The notes: generated from the sequence alone by a model not told the origin. A stretch of DNA of 64,000 bases from JANOYY01 sp043720395 (GCA_043720395.1 JAYSSR010000080.1:1-64000); one strand, 5' to 3'. Shown: positions 15,970-26,232, counted from the first letter of the stretch. Numbers and translations are program-made.

Positions 15970-17544
15970 ATGGCACGCATACTGGTGACCGAATCCATCG
16001 CCGAAAAGGGCCTCGACCAGCTCCGTAAGGCGGGTCACGAGGTCGACGTCCAAGAGGACCTTTCTCCCGCGGACCTGTTGATCGCGATCAAGGGTGCCGC
16101 AGCGCTCGTGATCCGCTCGGCCACGAAGGTCACGGCTGATGTGCTCGAAGCCGCCGATGATCTGATGGTCGTCGGACGTGCAGGCATCGGGCTCGACAAC
16201 GTCGACGTGGTCGCGGCGACGGCACGCGGCGTCATGGTCGCGAACGCACCGCAGTCGAATGTGATTTCGGCGGCGGAGCAGGCGATGGCACTGCTCTTGT
16301 CCACGGCCCGGAACACCCCACAGGCCCATGCCGCACTGAAGCGGGGCAAGTGGGAGCGCTCGAAGTGGGAGGGCGTCGAGCTGCACGGTAAGACGGTGGG
16401 CATCGTCGGTCTCGGCCGCATCGGTGCGCTCGTGGCTTCACGTTGCGCGGCGTTCGGTATGCGGGTAATCGCGTTCGATCCGTTCATCTCGGCCGATCGC
16501 GCCACGTCGCTCGGTGCGGAGCTGGTCACGATCGAAGAGTGCATGCGCCAGTCCGACTTCATCTCGGTGCACCTTCCGAAAACGAAGGACACGACCGGTA
16601 TCATAAGCGCGCAGATGTTCGCGATGGCGAAGCCCGACCTGCGGATCGTGAATACCTCGCGCGGCGGCATCGTCGACGAGAAGGCGCTCTTCGATGCCAT
16701 CTCGTCGGGTCAGATCGCAGGAGCCGGTCTCGACGTGTTCGTCGAGGAACCGCTCTCTCCCGAGTCGCCTCTCTTGACGTTGCCCTCGGTCGTGGTCACC
16801 CCGCACCTCGGAGCGTCCACACGAGAGGCGCAGGACAAGGCCGGCGACACGATCGCCGACATGATCCAACTCGCGCTTGCGGGCGAGTTTGTGCCGTTCG
16901 CGGTCAACGTCGACGCCGCCGAGGCCAGCGAAACCGTGCGTCCGTATCTGCCTCTCGCGGAACGTCTCGGACGGCTCATGGCGGGGATTTGCCGAGGGAT
17001 TCCTGCGACGCTGGAGGTCACGTTCGCCGGCCAGATCGCCGGGTACGACACACGCATCCTACGCCTCGCCGTGCTGAAGGGACTCGTCGGCTTCACTTCG
17101 ACGGAGCCAGTCACCTACGTGAACGCGCCGCAGCTCGCCGCCGGGGCCGGCTGCGAGATCGCCGATACGAAGACCACGTTCTCGGAGGATTACCGCTCGA
17201 AGATCACGCTGCGTTCGTCGTGTGGTCACTCGATCGGCGGCACGCTCGCCGGCCTTCGCCAGGAGCCGCGGATCGTGATGGTCGACGATCACCTCGTGGA
17301 GGTTCCGCCGTCGCGTCACCTGCTCGTGATTCGCAACGACGACCGTCCGGGCATGATCGGCGCGGTCGGGTCGACACTCGGAGCGAGCAACGTCAACATC
17401 TCGAACATGGCGCTCGGTCGCAACGAGCAGGGTGGGCGGGCACTCATGATCCTCGACACCGAAGGTCCCGTGCCAGCGGCAACCATCGAAGTGTTGCGGG
17501 CCACGGCGGGCATCAGCGGCGTCGACCCCATCGACGAAGCCTGA
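15970..17544 (+). CDS. serA: D-3-phosphoglycerate dehydrogenase
   Basis: 524 residues, the long type I form. It has the catalytic and NAD domains (GRAGIGLDNVD; GKTVGIVGLGRIGALVA; NTSRGGIVDE with the catalytic Arg and following Glu; TPHLGASTREAQ with the His). Next come an intervening domain and a C-terminal ACT domain (RHLLVIRNDDRPGMIGAVG; about residues 450-524) that senses serine. TAGCGT at 15955-15960, nine bases before ATG, indicates a leaderless mRNA. Confidence 0.95.
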   Translation: MARILVTESIAEKGLDQLRKAGHEVDVQEDLSPADLLIAIKGAAALVIRSATKVTADVLEAADDLMVVGRAGIGLDNVDVVAATARGVMVANAPQSNVISAAEQAMALLLSTARNTPQAHAALKRGKWERSKWEGVELHGKTVGIVGLGRIGALVASRCAAFGMRVIAFDPFISADRATSLGAELVTIEECMRQSDFISVHLPKTKDTTGIISAQMFAMAKPDLRIVNTSRGGIVDEKALFDAISSGQIAGAGLDVFVEEPLSPESPLLTLPSVVVTPHLGASTREAQDKAGDTIADMIQLALAGEFVPFAVNVDAAEASETVRPYLPLAERLGRLMAGICRGIPATLEVTFAGQIAGYDTRILRLAVLKGLVGFTSTEPVTYVNAPQLAAGAGCEIADTKTTFSEDYRSKITLRSSCGHSIGGTLAGLRQEPRIVMVDDHLVEVPPSRHLLVIRNDDRPGMIGAVGSTLGASNVNISNMALGRNEQGGRALMILDTEGPVPAATIEVLRATAGISGVDPIDEA

Positions 17545-17586
17545 CCCACGTTTGTTGCTCGACTCGCTGACGAGCGGCAAGCCGGG

Positions 17587-17661
17587 TCGCGGTACATCCG
17601 GCCCGTCCGCGGTGCATTGGGGCGCGCATTGTGTACCGCGATAGCACCGGACGTACCGCGA
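17587..17661. repeat. 75-bp palindromic repeat, family R1, copy 2
   Basis: Arms TCGCGGTACATCCGG (17587-17601) and CCGGACGTACCGCGA (17647-17661) pair with one mismatch. It lies between the convergent serA and MFS genes, 42 bases after serA, consistent with a bidirectional terminator. Length and arm layout equal the other two copies. Confidence 0.85.
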
Positions 17662-17679
17662 CACAGCTCGTGAACCGAT

Positions 17680-18933
17680 TCAGGCGTCAGCCCCTGGGGG
17701 AACGGGTGCGCCGGGGGACAGCCACCGCCTGCGAAGCGCGTAGAGCGCGATGGCCATCGTCACGATCGACGCCGCGCCGCCGACTCCCACGCTCCACCGA
17801 GGACCGAACGCATCGGCGATCCAACCCACGAACGGAGCACCGATCGGGGTTGTCCCGGCGAACATCACGGCGTAGACCGCCATCACGCGGCCGCGCATCA
17901 TCGGGTCCGACGAGAGCTGCAGCGTCGCATTCGCGGTGAGCATGAACGTGATGTAGCCGGCACCAAGTGCGAACACGGCAACTCGCGCAACGATCTCGGT
18001 TGGCGACGCTGCGAGCGACAGCAGCGCCACTGCGAATGCACCGGCCGAGATGGCGAGCAGGCGTCCGGTCGGGGCGCTGCGCCGGGCGGCCAGGAACGAC
18101 CCGACCAGTGCGCCCCACCCGAGCATGATCTGGAACGACACGACCTTGCCCTCCGTGCCGTGGAAGACCCGTTCGACCATGAGTGGAACAAAGACCTGGA
18201 AGTTCAGTGACAGGGTTCCTGATACGAGTACGCAGAGAAGGACCGTCCGAAGCACGGGCGTGTTCTTGATGTACCGCAAACCCTCCCGCACCGCACCCTT
18301 GCCGGACGACCGCCGGTTCACCGGGAACATCTCCGATCGGCGCATCAACAAGTAGCTGAGCACGATCGCGCCGTAGGAGAGCGAGTTGAGTCCGAACGCC
18401 CAGCCGTAGCCGAGCGTCGCGACGACGATCCCGCCGATCGCAGGGCCGATCACGCGCGCACCGTTGAACACGGTGCTGTTCAGCCCGACGGCATTCGAGA
18501 GCGATTCTGGACCGACCATCTCGCCGAGGAAGGACTGCCGGGCGGGCATCTCGATCATGTTGCCGAGGCCCATGGCGAACGCCAGTACGCAGATGCTCCA
18601 GAACCTCGCCGAATTCGTGAAGATGAGGACGGCCTGTACCGCCGCGACACATCCCATATACATCTGGACCCGACCAAGAAGGCGTTTGCGATCAACTCGA
18701 TCGGCAAGGCCGCCGGCCCAAAGACCGAACAGCAGAATTGGTACGAACGCGCATGCACTGAGGAACCCGAGTTCGCGGCCACCACCATCCAGGCGGAACT
18801 GCACGAACAGGGCTTGCGCGGTGCTCTGCATCCAGGTTCCGCAGGTGGAGACGAGTTGACCCGCGAAGAACAGTCGGTAATTTCGAGCTTTGAGCGAGGA
18901 GAAGGTTCCGCCGTGGGTGTCCGTCTCGCTCAT
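17680..18933 (-). CDS. MFS transporter (MFS_3 / EntS-like)
   Basis: 417 residues with about twelve hydrophobic segments. The N-terminus SLKARNYRLFFAGQLVSTCGTWMQ is typical of MFS_3 exporters, followed by GGLADRVDRKRLL, the loop 2-3 motif. The start ATG 18933 overlaps the stop of the upstream MFS gene as ATGA, so the two transporters are translationally coupled. Substrate unknown; siderophores or drugs are exported by relatives. Confidence 0.85.
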   Translation of the reverse strand: MSETDTHGGTFSSLKARNYRLFFAGQLVSTCGTWMQSTAQALFVQFRLDGGGRELGFLSACAFVPILLFGLWAGGLADRVDRKRLLGRVQMYMGCVAAVQAVLIFTNSARFWSICVLAFAMGLGNMIEMPARQSFLGEMVGPESLSNAVGLNSTVFNGARVIGPAIGGIVVATLGYGWAFGLNSLSYGAIVLSYLLMRRSEMFPVNRRSSGKGAVREGLRYIKNTPVLRTVLLCVLVSGTLSLNFQVFVPLMVERVFHGTEGKVVSFQIMLGWGALVGSFLAARRSAPTGRLLAISAGAFAVALLSLAASPTEIVARVAVFALGAGYITFMLTANATLQLSSDPMMRGRVMAVYAVMFAGTTPIGAPFVGWIADAFGPRWSVGVGGAASIVTMAIALYALRRRWLSPGAPVPPGADA

Positions 18934-20408
18934 GTCGGCTGCGAGCGAAGATATGCGCGCAGACGAAGTGTGATGGCGAGCCCCACCGCAACGAGACCCA
19001 CAGCAAGGACGTGGGACCACCGGTAGCCGAGGGCGACGGCGCGTCGAGCGGCGTCCGGGACTTCGACGCCTTTGTCGCCCTTCAGGAGTGGTTGCACTTC
19101 AGCGAGCCCGCCGAGTCGGTGGCGGACGAAGCCGAACAAGATGCCGCCGACCGCCGCGACGCCGATCGTCGAGCCAAGGTTGCGCACGAACTGATGCGCT
19201 GCGTTGGCGCGGCCCATCTCGTCGGTTGGCGTGGTCTTCTGTAGCAGCGTCAACCCTGCGTTGGTGGTGGCGCCGATGCCAGCACCCTGAAGGAACGAGT
19301 TCAGCGCGACGAGCCAGAGTGGTGTGTCGGGTCCGTAGAGGAGGAGCCCGATCACGAGCGGGATCCCGGCAAGGATGAACCCGGCGATCATGGCCGTGAT
19401 CTCCGTTATGCGGTCGAGCAGGCGGGACACGGTGACCGAGGCGCACGTCCAGCCCAGCGCCATGAAGGTGACGGAGAACGCGCCCGCCAGATCGGAGCGT
19501 CCGAGCCCGCCTTTCACGAATAGCGGGACGAATGTCTCAACCGCGAGACCACCGGCGAACATCGTAAAGATGGCCCAGTTGATGGCAGCGTTCGGGAGTC
19601 GGTTGAGATATCGACGCGCCATCACCGGGTCTTCGGTCCGCCCGGCGAAGTACCAGGCCGAACCTCCGGCCGCGGCGGCAACCGCACCCGCCACTACCGA
19701 CCAACGATTCAGCTCGGACGTGCCGATCAGAATCGCGGTCGCAAAGATCCCGACGAGCACGAGGCCCCGCAGGTCGAATTTCGGACGCCCGGCTGATGGT
19801 GACGCTGAGGGTCCCGGCAGTCGCGACCATCCGATGATCGCGGCGAACGCGGTGAGGGGAAGGTTGACCGCGAACACGGCACGCCAGCCGAGCGGCGTCT
19901 TCAGGAGAAGGGCCGCGAGCGCGGGCCCAGCGAAGCTCATGACGCCCCAGATGGTCGAGTTCGCAGCGAAGGCTCGCGAGCGGAGATTTGCCGGGAAGGT
20001 GATCCCGATTGCCGCCAGCGCGACAGAAACGATGAGGCCTCCGCCGAGGCCTTGGAGCGCACGGGCGAGAATCAGCAGGGGCATGGTTGGCGCCACGCAA
20101 CACAACGCGCTGGCCACGAAGAAGATCACGAGCGTGAAGCGGTACACCGCTCGAAGGCCGAGCGTGTCGATGAGTGGCCCGGCTGCGACTGCGGCGATGG
20201 TGAGCGTGAGTGAGAATGCGGCGAATACCCAACTGAGCAGACCAACGTGTCCGAGGTCACCGGCGATCGAATTCTGGGCCGCGGTGACGCCGAGGCCATC
20301 GAACGCGGCGAGTGAGATCGCCGTGAGCGTCGAGAGGAGGATCGGCCGGACACGGGCGTCGAGCACCGAGGTGATCAGTTGGTCTTCGATGGTTGCGGTG
20401 CCCGACAT
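18930..20408 (-). CDS. MFS transporter (DHA2-like)
   Basis: 492 residues and about fourteen hydrophobic segments. Visible motifs are FDGLGVTAAQNSIAGDLG in the first helix, LLILARALQGLGGGLIVSVA (motif like those of DHA2 drug:H+ antiporters) and GAGIGATTNAGLTLLQ late in the protein. TACCTT (20418-20423) lies nine bases before the start codon, pointing to a leaderless mRNA shared with the downstream MFS gene. Confidence 0.85.
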   Translation of the reverse strand: MSGTATIEDQLITSVLDARVRPILLSTLTAISLAAFDGLGVTAAQNSIAGDLGHVGLLSWVFAAFSLTLTIAAVAAGPLIDTLGLRAVYRFTLVIFFVASALCCVAPTMPLLILARALQGLGGGLIVSVALAAIGITFPANLRSRAFAANSTIWGVMSFAGPALAALLLKTPLGWRAVFAVNLPLTAFAAIIGWSRLPGPSASPSAGRPKFDLRGLVLVGIFATAILIGTSELNRWSVVAGAVAAAAGGSAWYFAGRTEDPVMARRYLNRLPNAAINWAIFTMFAGGLAVETFVPLFVKGGLGRSDLAGAFSVTFMALGWTCASVTVSRLLDRITEITAMIAGFILAGIPLVIGLLLYGPDTPLWLVALNSFLQGAGIGATTNAGLTLLQKTTPTDEMGRANAAHQFVRNLGSTIGVAAVGGILFGFVRHRLGGLAEVQPLLKGDKGVEVPDAARRAVALGYRWSHVLAVGLVAVGLAITLRLRAYLRSQPT

Positions 20409-20488
20409 GCCCGCTCGAAGGTAGCGGGTTGCTGCTCAGATGCCGTCTTCGACGGGCGTGACCGTGTCCCCAGCTACCCTTCTCGCAC

Positions 20489-21355
20489 GTGTGTGCTGAC
20501 CGGCGGTTCGATCTTGTGGCGTCCGATCTGGACGGAACCCTGCTGCGGACCGACGATGCGCTGAGTGCACGTTCGAAGGCCGCTATTCACGGGGCCATTG
20601 CGACGGGCGCAATGTTTGTGTATGCGACGGGACGGCCGCCGAGGTGGGTTGATCCAGTCGTGGCTGACCTCGATCATCGCGGATTCGCGGTCGCGTCGAA
20701 CGGCGCATACATCCTCGACCTGTCAATCGAACACGAGCACGACAGGGTTGTGGAGCGTCACGAGATCGAGGTGGCAGCCGCCCGTGAATCTGTGACGCTG
20801 ATCCGCAGCGTCGTCACCGACATCGCTTTTGCCTGCGACGGGCTTGGTGGATTTGCTCATGAATCTGGGTACCAAACGAAGTTCGAGCTGCCTCCCTACA
20901 TCCGGGTCGCGCCCGTCGATGAGTTACTCGACCGGCCATACGCCAAGCTGTTGTTCCGCCATCCCGAGATGGGCCCGGAGATGTACGCCGCGATCGTGGA
21001 GGCGGTTGGGGAAATCGGGGTGGTGACCTTTGGTGCAACTCCGGCCCATGGAACCGGTCGCACGCTGCCCGACCCCGGGACCCTGATCGAGGTGCAGGCG
21101 ATCGGCGTTTCGAAGGCGGCTGGGTTGCGTCGCGTGTGTGAGCGGATCGGGCACAACTCGCACAGTGGCGTCGGAGCGATGGCCTTCGGTGACATGCCGA
21201 ACGACATCGAAATGCTTCGCTGGGCGGAGCATGGCGTCGCTATGGCCAACGCGCACAACGACGTGATCGCGGCCGCCGATGAGGTCACCGCGTCCAACGA
21301 TCACGACGGCGTCGCAGTGGTGATCGAGCGCGAGTTTGGATTGTCTGCGCGCTGA
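20489..21355 (+). CDS. Cof-type HAD-IIB hydrolase
   Basis: 288 residues. HAD motifs: SDLDGTLLRTD (Asp13 and Asp15), YATGRPP, a lysine in SKAAGLRRV, and FGDMPNDIEMLRWAEHGVAMANA with the motif IV Asp residues. Such enzymes dephosphorylate sugar or nucleotide phosphates; the substrate is unknown. GTG 20489 has TACCCT (20475-20480) eight bases upstream. A frameshifted relative lies at 23890-24696. Confidence 0.9.
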   Translation: MCADRRFDLVASDLDGTLLRTDDALSARSKAAIHGAIATGAMFVYATGRPPRWVDPVVADLDHRGFAVASNGAYILDLSIEHEHDRVVERHEIEVAAARESVTLIRSVVTDIAFACDGLGGFAHESGYQTKFELPPYIRVAPVDELLDRPYAKLLFRHPEMGPEMYAAIVEAVGEIGVVTFGATPAHGTGRTLPDPGTLIEVQAIGVSKAAGLRRVCERIGHNSHSGVGAMAFGDMPNDIEMLRWAEHGVAMANAHNDVIAAADEVTASNDHDGVAVVIEREFGLSAR

Positions 21356-21414
21356 TTATCTGCGCGCTGACTGCTCAGCCGGGTCGTAGTTGCGCTCGTC
21401 GGTGGTTGGCGAGT

Positions 21415-22659
21415 TCAGCTCCAAATCGCCGAGATCGGTGCCGCGATCGTGCCGTCATCGAAGGTGAGTGTTTCGGGACCGGTGTGGAGCAAGATTGTGG
21501 AGACGCGGTCGTCTCCGAGTTCGCGGCGAAACCAGCGAAGATGGCGCGCGTCGCCTGGGTCCGGAGTTGCGGTCGCCTTGATCTCGATAGCGATCAGTCG
21601 CTTGGCACCCACCTCGACAACGAGGTCGATCTCGTGTTGGCCTTCACTCATTCGGAGGTGGTGCATCCTCGGTGCTGGCGACATGAGGGCGAACTCGGCT
21701 CGACATTGTGACACCACGAACGTCTCGATGAGGCGCCCGAGTAGGTCACCGTCGGACAGGACGTCGTTCTCGGTCAAACCCAACACGCCAGTGAAAAGGC
21801 CGGAGTCGACAAGGTAACGCTTCGACGCAAGCGTTAACCGTTTGAACCGGTTGCTTGTCCATGCCGGGAGCCGGTCGATGACGAGGAGGTTCTGGAGCAG
21901 CGTGTCGTACGCCCGCGCGGTGTCCTTGGCGATGCCAGCGGCGGTCCAGAGTGTGGTGTCGTCGACAACTCCGGCACTGTTGAGGGCAACAGCAGTGAGA
22001 TAGGCGCGAAGGCGCTGAGGATCACGTCCCGGAGAAATCGACTGTGCATCGCGCGTGACCATCTGATCCACATACGAGGAGAGCCAACGTGCCCGACCCC
22101 GGTCGGTTGTCATCAAGGCCGGTTCCGGGAAGCCCGAGCGCAATGCCCGTTGGACGTAACCCCGGATGTCGGTGTCGGAGCGATGTGGCCCAGGCACGTC
22201 TCCTTCGACCAGCGTCGCAAGCCATGAGCGGGTACCAATCCGTCCTTCAACCTCGCGTTCGGTGAGGCCGTACATCGACAGTCGCACCAGTCGACCCGTT
22301 CCGGGCCAGGTAGGCGCGTCGATATCACCTCGGACCGATCCGGTGACGAGGAACCGCCCCCGTCCGGGGTCGGTGTCGACCGCAACCTTGATTGCGTGCA
22401 ACGAGGCCGGGACCTCTTGCCACTCGTCGACCAGGATGGGTTCGTCACGTCCAGCAAGGACCGACGCGGGTCCTGCTCGGAAGGCGTCTGCAACGGCTTT
22501 CTCCCCAAGCCGAAGGACAGTTCTCGCGTGCTGCTCACACGATGTCGTTTTCCCTGCTGCGCGAGGCCCGACAACCAACACCGCAGAATGGTCTTCAAGC
22601 ATTTCGGCAAGGATTTGATCGGCATCGCGTGGCAGGTAGGAGCGACTCACGTCACGCAC
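21415..22659 (-). CDS. DUF4143-family ATPase
   Basis: 414 residues. AAA part: Walker A VGPRAAGKTT (about residues 30-39), Walker B ILVDEWQEVP and sensor LVTGS. The C-terminal DUF4143 part contains a PD-(D/E)xK-like pattern, HEIDLVVEV followed by LIAIEIKAT. Proteins of this family are widespread in bacteria and archaea, often near toxin-antitoxin genes, but the role is not established. It stands alone here, next to the decayed region at 22.8 kb. Confidence 0.85.
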   Translation of the reverse strand: MRDVSRSYLPRDADQILAEMLEDHSAVLVVGPRAAGKTTSCEQHARTVLRLGEKAVADAFRAGPASVLAGRDEPILVDEWQEVPASLHAIKVAVDTDPGRGRFLVTGSVRGDIDAPTWPGTGRLVRLSMYGLTEREVEGRIGTRSWLATLVEGDVPGPHRSDTDIRGYVQRALRSGFPEPALMTTDRGRARWLSSYVDQMVTRDAQSISPGRDPQRLRAYLTAVALNSAGVVDDTTLWTAAGIAKDTARAYDTLLQNLLVIDRLPAWTSNRFKRLTLASKRYLVDSGLFTGVLGLTENDVLSDGDLLGRLIETFVVSQCRAEFALMSPAPRMHHLRMSEGQHEIDLVVEVGAKRLIAIEIKATATPDPGDARHLRWFRRELGDDRVSTILLHTGPETLTFDDGTIAAPISAIWS

Positions 22660-22794
22660 GTTAGTCGTTTGACGGCTCTTTGGCTAGTCGTCATGCGGCA
22701 CTCGCGGTAGTCGTTCGACATGCTGCAAACTCCGCTCACACCCATCCGTGGTCCCGGTCGGCGCGACCGGACCCCGTTGTGGTTGACTTCGCCG

Positions 22795-23737
22795 CAAGCT
22801 TGAGAAGGTCCCGGAACTCAACGCCTATCTGGCGAGCGCGGAAGTGCCGCAGCGAAATCGTGCGACGGCCGAGCCGACGGGTTCGACGCCGAATTGTTGC
22901 AATGGACCTACGACATGGCGTTGCAGCCAATCGATCAGTTCAAGGGATTCGACTGGGGTGAACAGATCCACGGCCCCACCTGTGCCCGCTACCAGCTGAA
23001 CATGCTCGGCTACGGACTGTCGCTGTACGCCGCCAACTACCTGCCGAACGCACATCATGCTGTCGGCCTACATCGCTGAGCAAGATCAACCTGTACGAGG
23101 CGGCCACCGGATCAACCCGATTCGACGAACCCGGCTCGCTCACCTTCGTGTGGAAGGACGGTGGTACGTACGCATACGACCACCACTCGATCGTCGAAGC
23201 CGTGCGACGCAACTTCGAAGCCAACCCGATTGGCTTCTTCCCGTGCGAGCCCGGTTGGATGTTTACGGCCTGCAACACCATGGGCGCACAGGCCCTCAAG
23301 GGCCACGACACCATCCATGGCACGTCGCATTGGCCCGCCGTGGAACCGCAGTGGCGTCACGCCGTCGAAGTCGAAATGATGACGCCGAACGGCAACCTGC
23401 CTCACATTCGCTCCAAGCTCGTGGGCCTCTCCTTCAACACGGGTGAGGTCATCAACGGCGAGTACTTCGTCACCGGGACCAACGGCTTTGCGGACGTCGC
23501 CCCCGATCTCGCGGCCCGTACCCGATTGCTCGGATTGCGAGGTGTCGACGCCAAGATGGCGGCACTGCGCGACAAGATCGTCGACGGTCAACTCGACATA
23601 CGCTCACTTCGGAGAGCGACTACCAGTTACGCGTGTCGGGCGATGTGATCGCTCTTCGGTCGGATGCCGAGGGTCGCGTCACGATTGAAGTCGCGATTGA
23701 TCGACCTGTTGATGCAACGTTGGCACCATGCTCCTGA
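22795..23737 (+). pseudogene. Decayed linalool dehydratase/isomerase-family gene
   Basis: Several frames carry pieces of one protein: PELNAYLASAEVPQRN, then GFDAELLQWTYDMAL to YAANYLPNA, then MLSAYIAEQ, then INLYEAATGS through GLRGVDAKMAALRD, then SGDVIALRSDAEGRVTIEV. The key piece CEPGWMFTAC has two Cys nine residues apart, as the catalytic C171/C180 of Castellaniella linalool dehydratase-isomerase, and DHHS precedes it. A block of about 40 residues is missing after NYLPNA, so this is true decay and not only sequencing error. At least four frame changes are needed. Confidence 0.7.
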
Positions 23738-23889
23738 ACATCGACAAGTCGTGAACGCGGCTGGTCGCGTTGCGCGCCAAGCTCACTCGCCGCCCCCAGG
23801 TGACCAACGACCGACCGCCCGTGGCGGTAACCCCGCCTCGGAATGGCTTGCCTCGCTAGCGCCGTTGCGAGCCTTCTGCCCCGCGCAGC

Positions 23890-24696
23890 TCACGCTGACG
23901 GATCGAGACCGTCGAGGAGCCGCTCGATCGCCCGGCCGACCCCGTGGTCGGTATTGGCGGTCGTCACCCATGTCGCTGCATCTCGCACGTCCTGCGACGC
24001 CTGTCCCATGGCGACACTCGCGCCCGCCACTCGGAACATCTCCACATCGGTCACGGAGTCCCTGAAGGCGACGACCTCCGACGCGTCGATGCCAAGTTCC
24101 GCACTCGCGACGTGAAGGCCGCACCCTTGTCGGCACCGTGACCGGTGAGCGTGAGCCCGCTCGCGCCGCGTCCGGTCATCGAGTTCAGGACGCGGACGCT
24201 GCTGTGCCATTCGGGCCGCAACGTCGCAAGCACGGACGCGTTCAAAGGCCTCACCGATGATCAGGGCGCACCGGGGCGTCCGGGCGGCGTCGGCGAGTGA
24301 CCGAACTGGACACAGCTCGGGCAGGTCGGCGCGCGGGGCAGCGTCGGCGGCTCGCCAGAGGACGTCTTGATCCTTGTAGACGTAACGGTGCCGTCGGCGG
24401 TATCGCAGAGGCCGAAGAGGCGAGCAGTGAATGCGGAAGGCAGACGTAGGTCGAACACGTCCACTCCGTCGCTGAGACGGCGGACCTGCGCCCCGAGCAA
24501 GCAATGACAACGCCGTCGATGCCGATCTCGTTCGCGATACGTTCGGCTCGTGGTGCCAGCGGGCCGTGGCGAGCACGACGTGCCAACCGGCCGCGGCCGC
24601 GGCGCGTACGGCGCGCAGGTCGCGGTCGCCGAGGGTGCCGTCCGGCTGCAGCAACGTGCCGTCGCGGTCGATGGCCAGGGCTCGGACCGCGAGCAC
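23890..24696 (-). pseudogene. Decayed Cof-type HAD hydrolase gene
   Basis: The N-terminal piece LAIDRDGTLLQPDGTLGDRD and the C-terminal piece FRDSVTDVEMFRVAGASVAMGQ match motifs I and IV of HAD-IIB phosphatases. The middle parts (ERIANEIGIDGVVIACSG, RLSDGVDVFDLRLPSAF, ALIIGEAFERVRA) lie in different frames, so several indels separate them. Motif IV has FRDS where FGDS/FGDN is expected. It resembles the intact gene at 20489 and may be a duplicate of it. Confidence 0.7.
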
Positions 24697-24703
24697 GGAG
24701 GTG

Positions 24704-25345
24704 TTAGCCGTTGTCAACGACGGACATGACGTCGAGCCCGCCAAAGTGGCCTGCCGGATCAGCGTGTTCGACGACCGGGTCGTCGACGTCGTCGTACTCC
24801 AAACGCAACGCGCGGCTCATCGTGGCGTGCATGGCGTACGTCGCCGTGATGTAGGTGAACTCAAGGATTTCCGCTTCGGACAGCTCGCGCTTGAGGGCGT
24901 CGAACAATGGCTCGGGAGTCCGGCCATGTTGGAGGACAAGGCAGTCGGTGTAGGCCAGCAGGCACCGCTCGATCGGTGTCCAACAGTCTGCGATTGACCA
25001 ATTCGGAATGGCGGCGACCTGTTCGTCGGTGAACCCGACGTCGCGCATCGCCTTGCAGTGCTGGCTGAACACGAATTGGCTGCCGACGGCGTAGCCTGCT
25101 CGCGTCTGACCGAGCTCGCGCATCCGAGCGCTGAGTCGCCGATTCGGGGAACGGTAGAACCGGAAGCCCGACGTCGTGTGATCGAACGCGTCCGGAACCA
25201 GTGCAAACACGGTCCACCAGTTGCCGGGAGTGCCGCTCGCCGTTCCCGGTTCCGCAACCGGGTCTCGCTCGCCGAAGACCATCGAATACATCGACTGCGC
25301 GAACGGGTGCGCGGACGCTTTCGGAACCTGGCTCAGTCTTGGCAT
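24704..25345 (-). CDS. Carboxymuconolactone decarboxylase-family protein
   Basis: 213 residues from ATG 25345. The central helices QFVFSQHCKAMRDVGFTDEQ and AIPNW followed by CLLAYTDCLVL follow the CMD/AhpD pattern in which a His (and often Cys) near the first helix does chemistry. Relatives include gamma-carboxymuconolactone decarboxylase and alkylhydroperoxidase-like enzymes; this copy has one Cys beside the His (HC). It is the only intact gene between 22.8 and 26.9 kb. Confidence 0.8.
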   Translation of the reverse strand: MPRLSQVPKASAHPFAQSMYSMVFGERDPVAEPGTASGTPGNWWTVFALVPDAFDHTTSGFRFYRSPNRRLSARMRELGQTRAGYAVGSQFVFSQHCKAMRDVGFTDEQVAAIPNWSIADCWTPIERCLLAYTDCLVLQHGRTPEPLFDALKRELSEAEILEFTYITATYAMHATMSRALRLEYDDVDDPVVEHADPAGHFGGLDVMSVVDNG

Positions 25346-25557
25346 AGATGCACGCTTTCGATCGGCGGCGGCCTGTGCGACCGCGTCACGTCGACCGTAC
25401 CCGCTGGCCTCAGCGCGCCCGCAGTCCGGTCCTAAAGGAACTCGTTCACCCCACGACTCGCTGCCACTTTCGCAACTTGGATCGCGACACTTCGAAAGGT
25501 CGGACGAGTCAACACAGGCACGACAAATGACGCCACGCAATGCTATGTACACATAGT

Positions 25558-25630
25558 GTGTCGCTGGCGCTGGCGAGAGTCACCCGCGCGGCGTGCGCAG
25601 ACGACTCTCGTCGGCGCGCACGACACCGCC
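25558..25630. repeat. Palindromic repeat, family R3, copy 1
   Basis: The left side GTGTCGCTGGCGCTGGCGAG and right side CTCGTCGGCGCGCACGACAC are imperfectly complementary, with GAGAGTC pairing GACTCTC inside. It resembles the element at 43926-43991. It lies upstream of a decayed DinB-like gene. Confidence 0.7.
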
Positions 25631-25700
25631 AGCAGCAGAGCACCCCGGCACGAGGACATGAAAATCGCGATCCGTCGTCAGCGCGCGCCAAGAGAAGCAG

Positions 25701-26232
25701 GTGACCATCGAGACTTGTGACGAATGCGGCTTCGACGGGAACATTTGGTCCGACCACGCCGTGATCGCAACAATCACCGACCTTCCCGGCCGCTGGGTTC
25801 AAGCAGTAGCCGCTTGTCCGACGAGGACGCGACGTGTCGTCCGGTCCCGGGGATGTGGTCGATTGCGGAGTACAGCGACCACGTTCGAGAAACCATGTTC
25901 GGGATGCGATTCGTGATCGACCTGGCCATCGACTCGCCGGGAATCGATCTTGGCGAACCTCCCGAGACACGATTCGACGACGCGCCCCGCCCGCTCGATC
26001 TTGAACGCTCGATTCGTGGATTCCAGAAGGAGGTACGCCTTCTGGTGGAACGTCCCTCTTGCCTCGGCGATGGAGAACGATCGCTGAGAGCTGTGATCGC
26101 GGGAAACGAATCGACGTTGCCTGGATCACACGACACGCGATTCACGACGTCACGCATCATCTCGGCTACGTCGCACGTCTTCGCATCGCGCTGACGACTG
26201 GCCCCAGCTCACCGCTCACGATGTGTCCCTGA
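25701..26232 (+). pseudogene. Decayed DinB-family gene
   Basis: Fragments in different frames add up to one DinB-like four-helix protein: CDECGFDGNIWSDH with ITDLPGRWVQA; then PVPGMWSIAEYSDHVRETMF through IRGFQKEVRLLVERPS; then TRHAIHDVTHHLGYVARLRI. The last piece has the His pair that binds metal in this fold. At least two indels are needed to join them, so no full product can be made. Confidence 0.65.

Noticed and set aside
16443..17570. Long open frame inside serA in another frame
   Set aside because: Arg-rich low-complexity translation with no motif; serA is certain.
15669..17661. CRISPR array from the repeated palindromes
   Set aside because: Only three copies in the window, kilobases apart, without regular spacers or cas genes.
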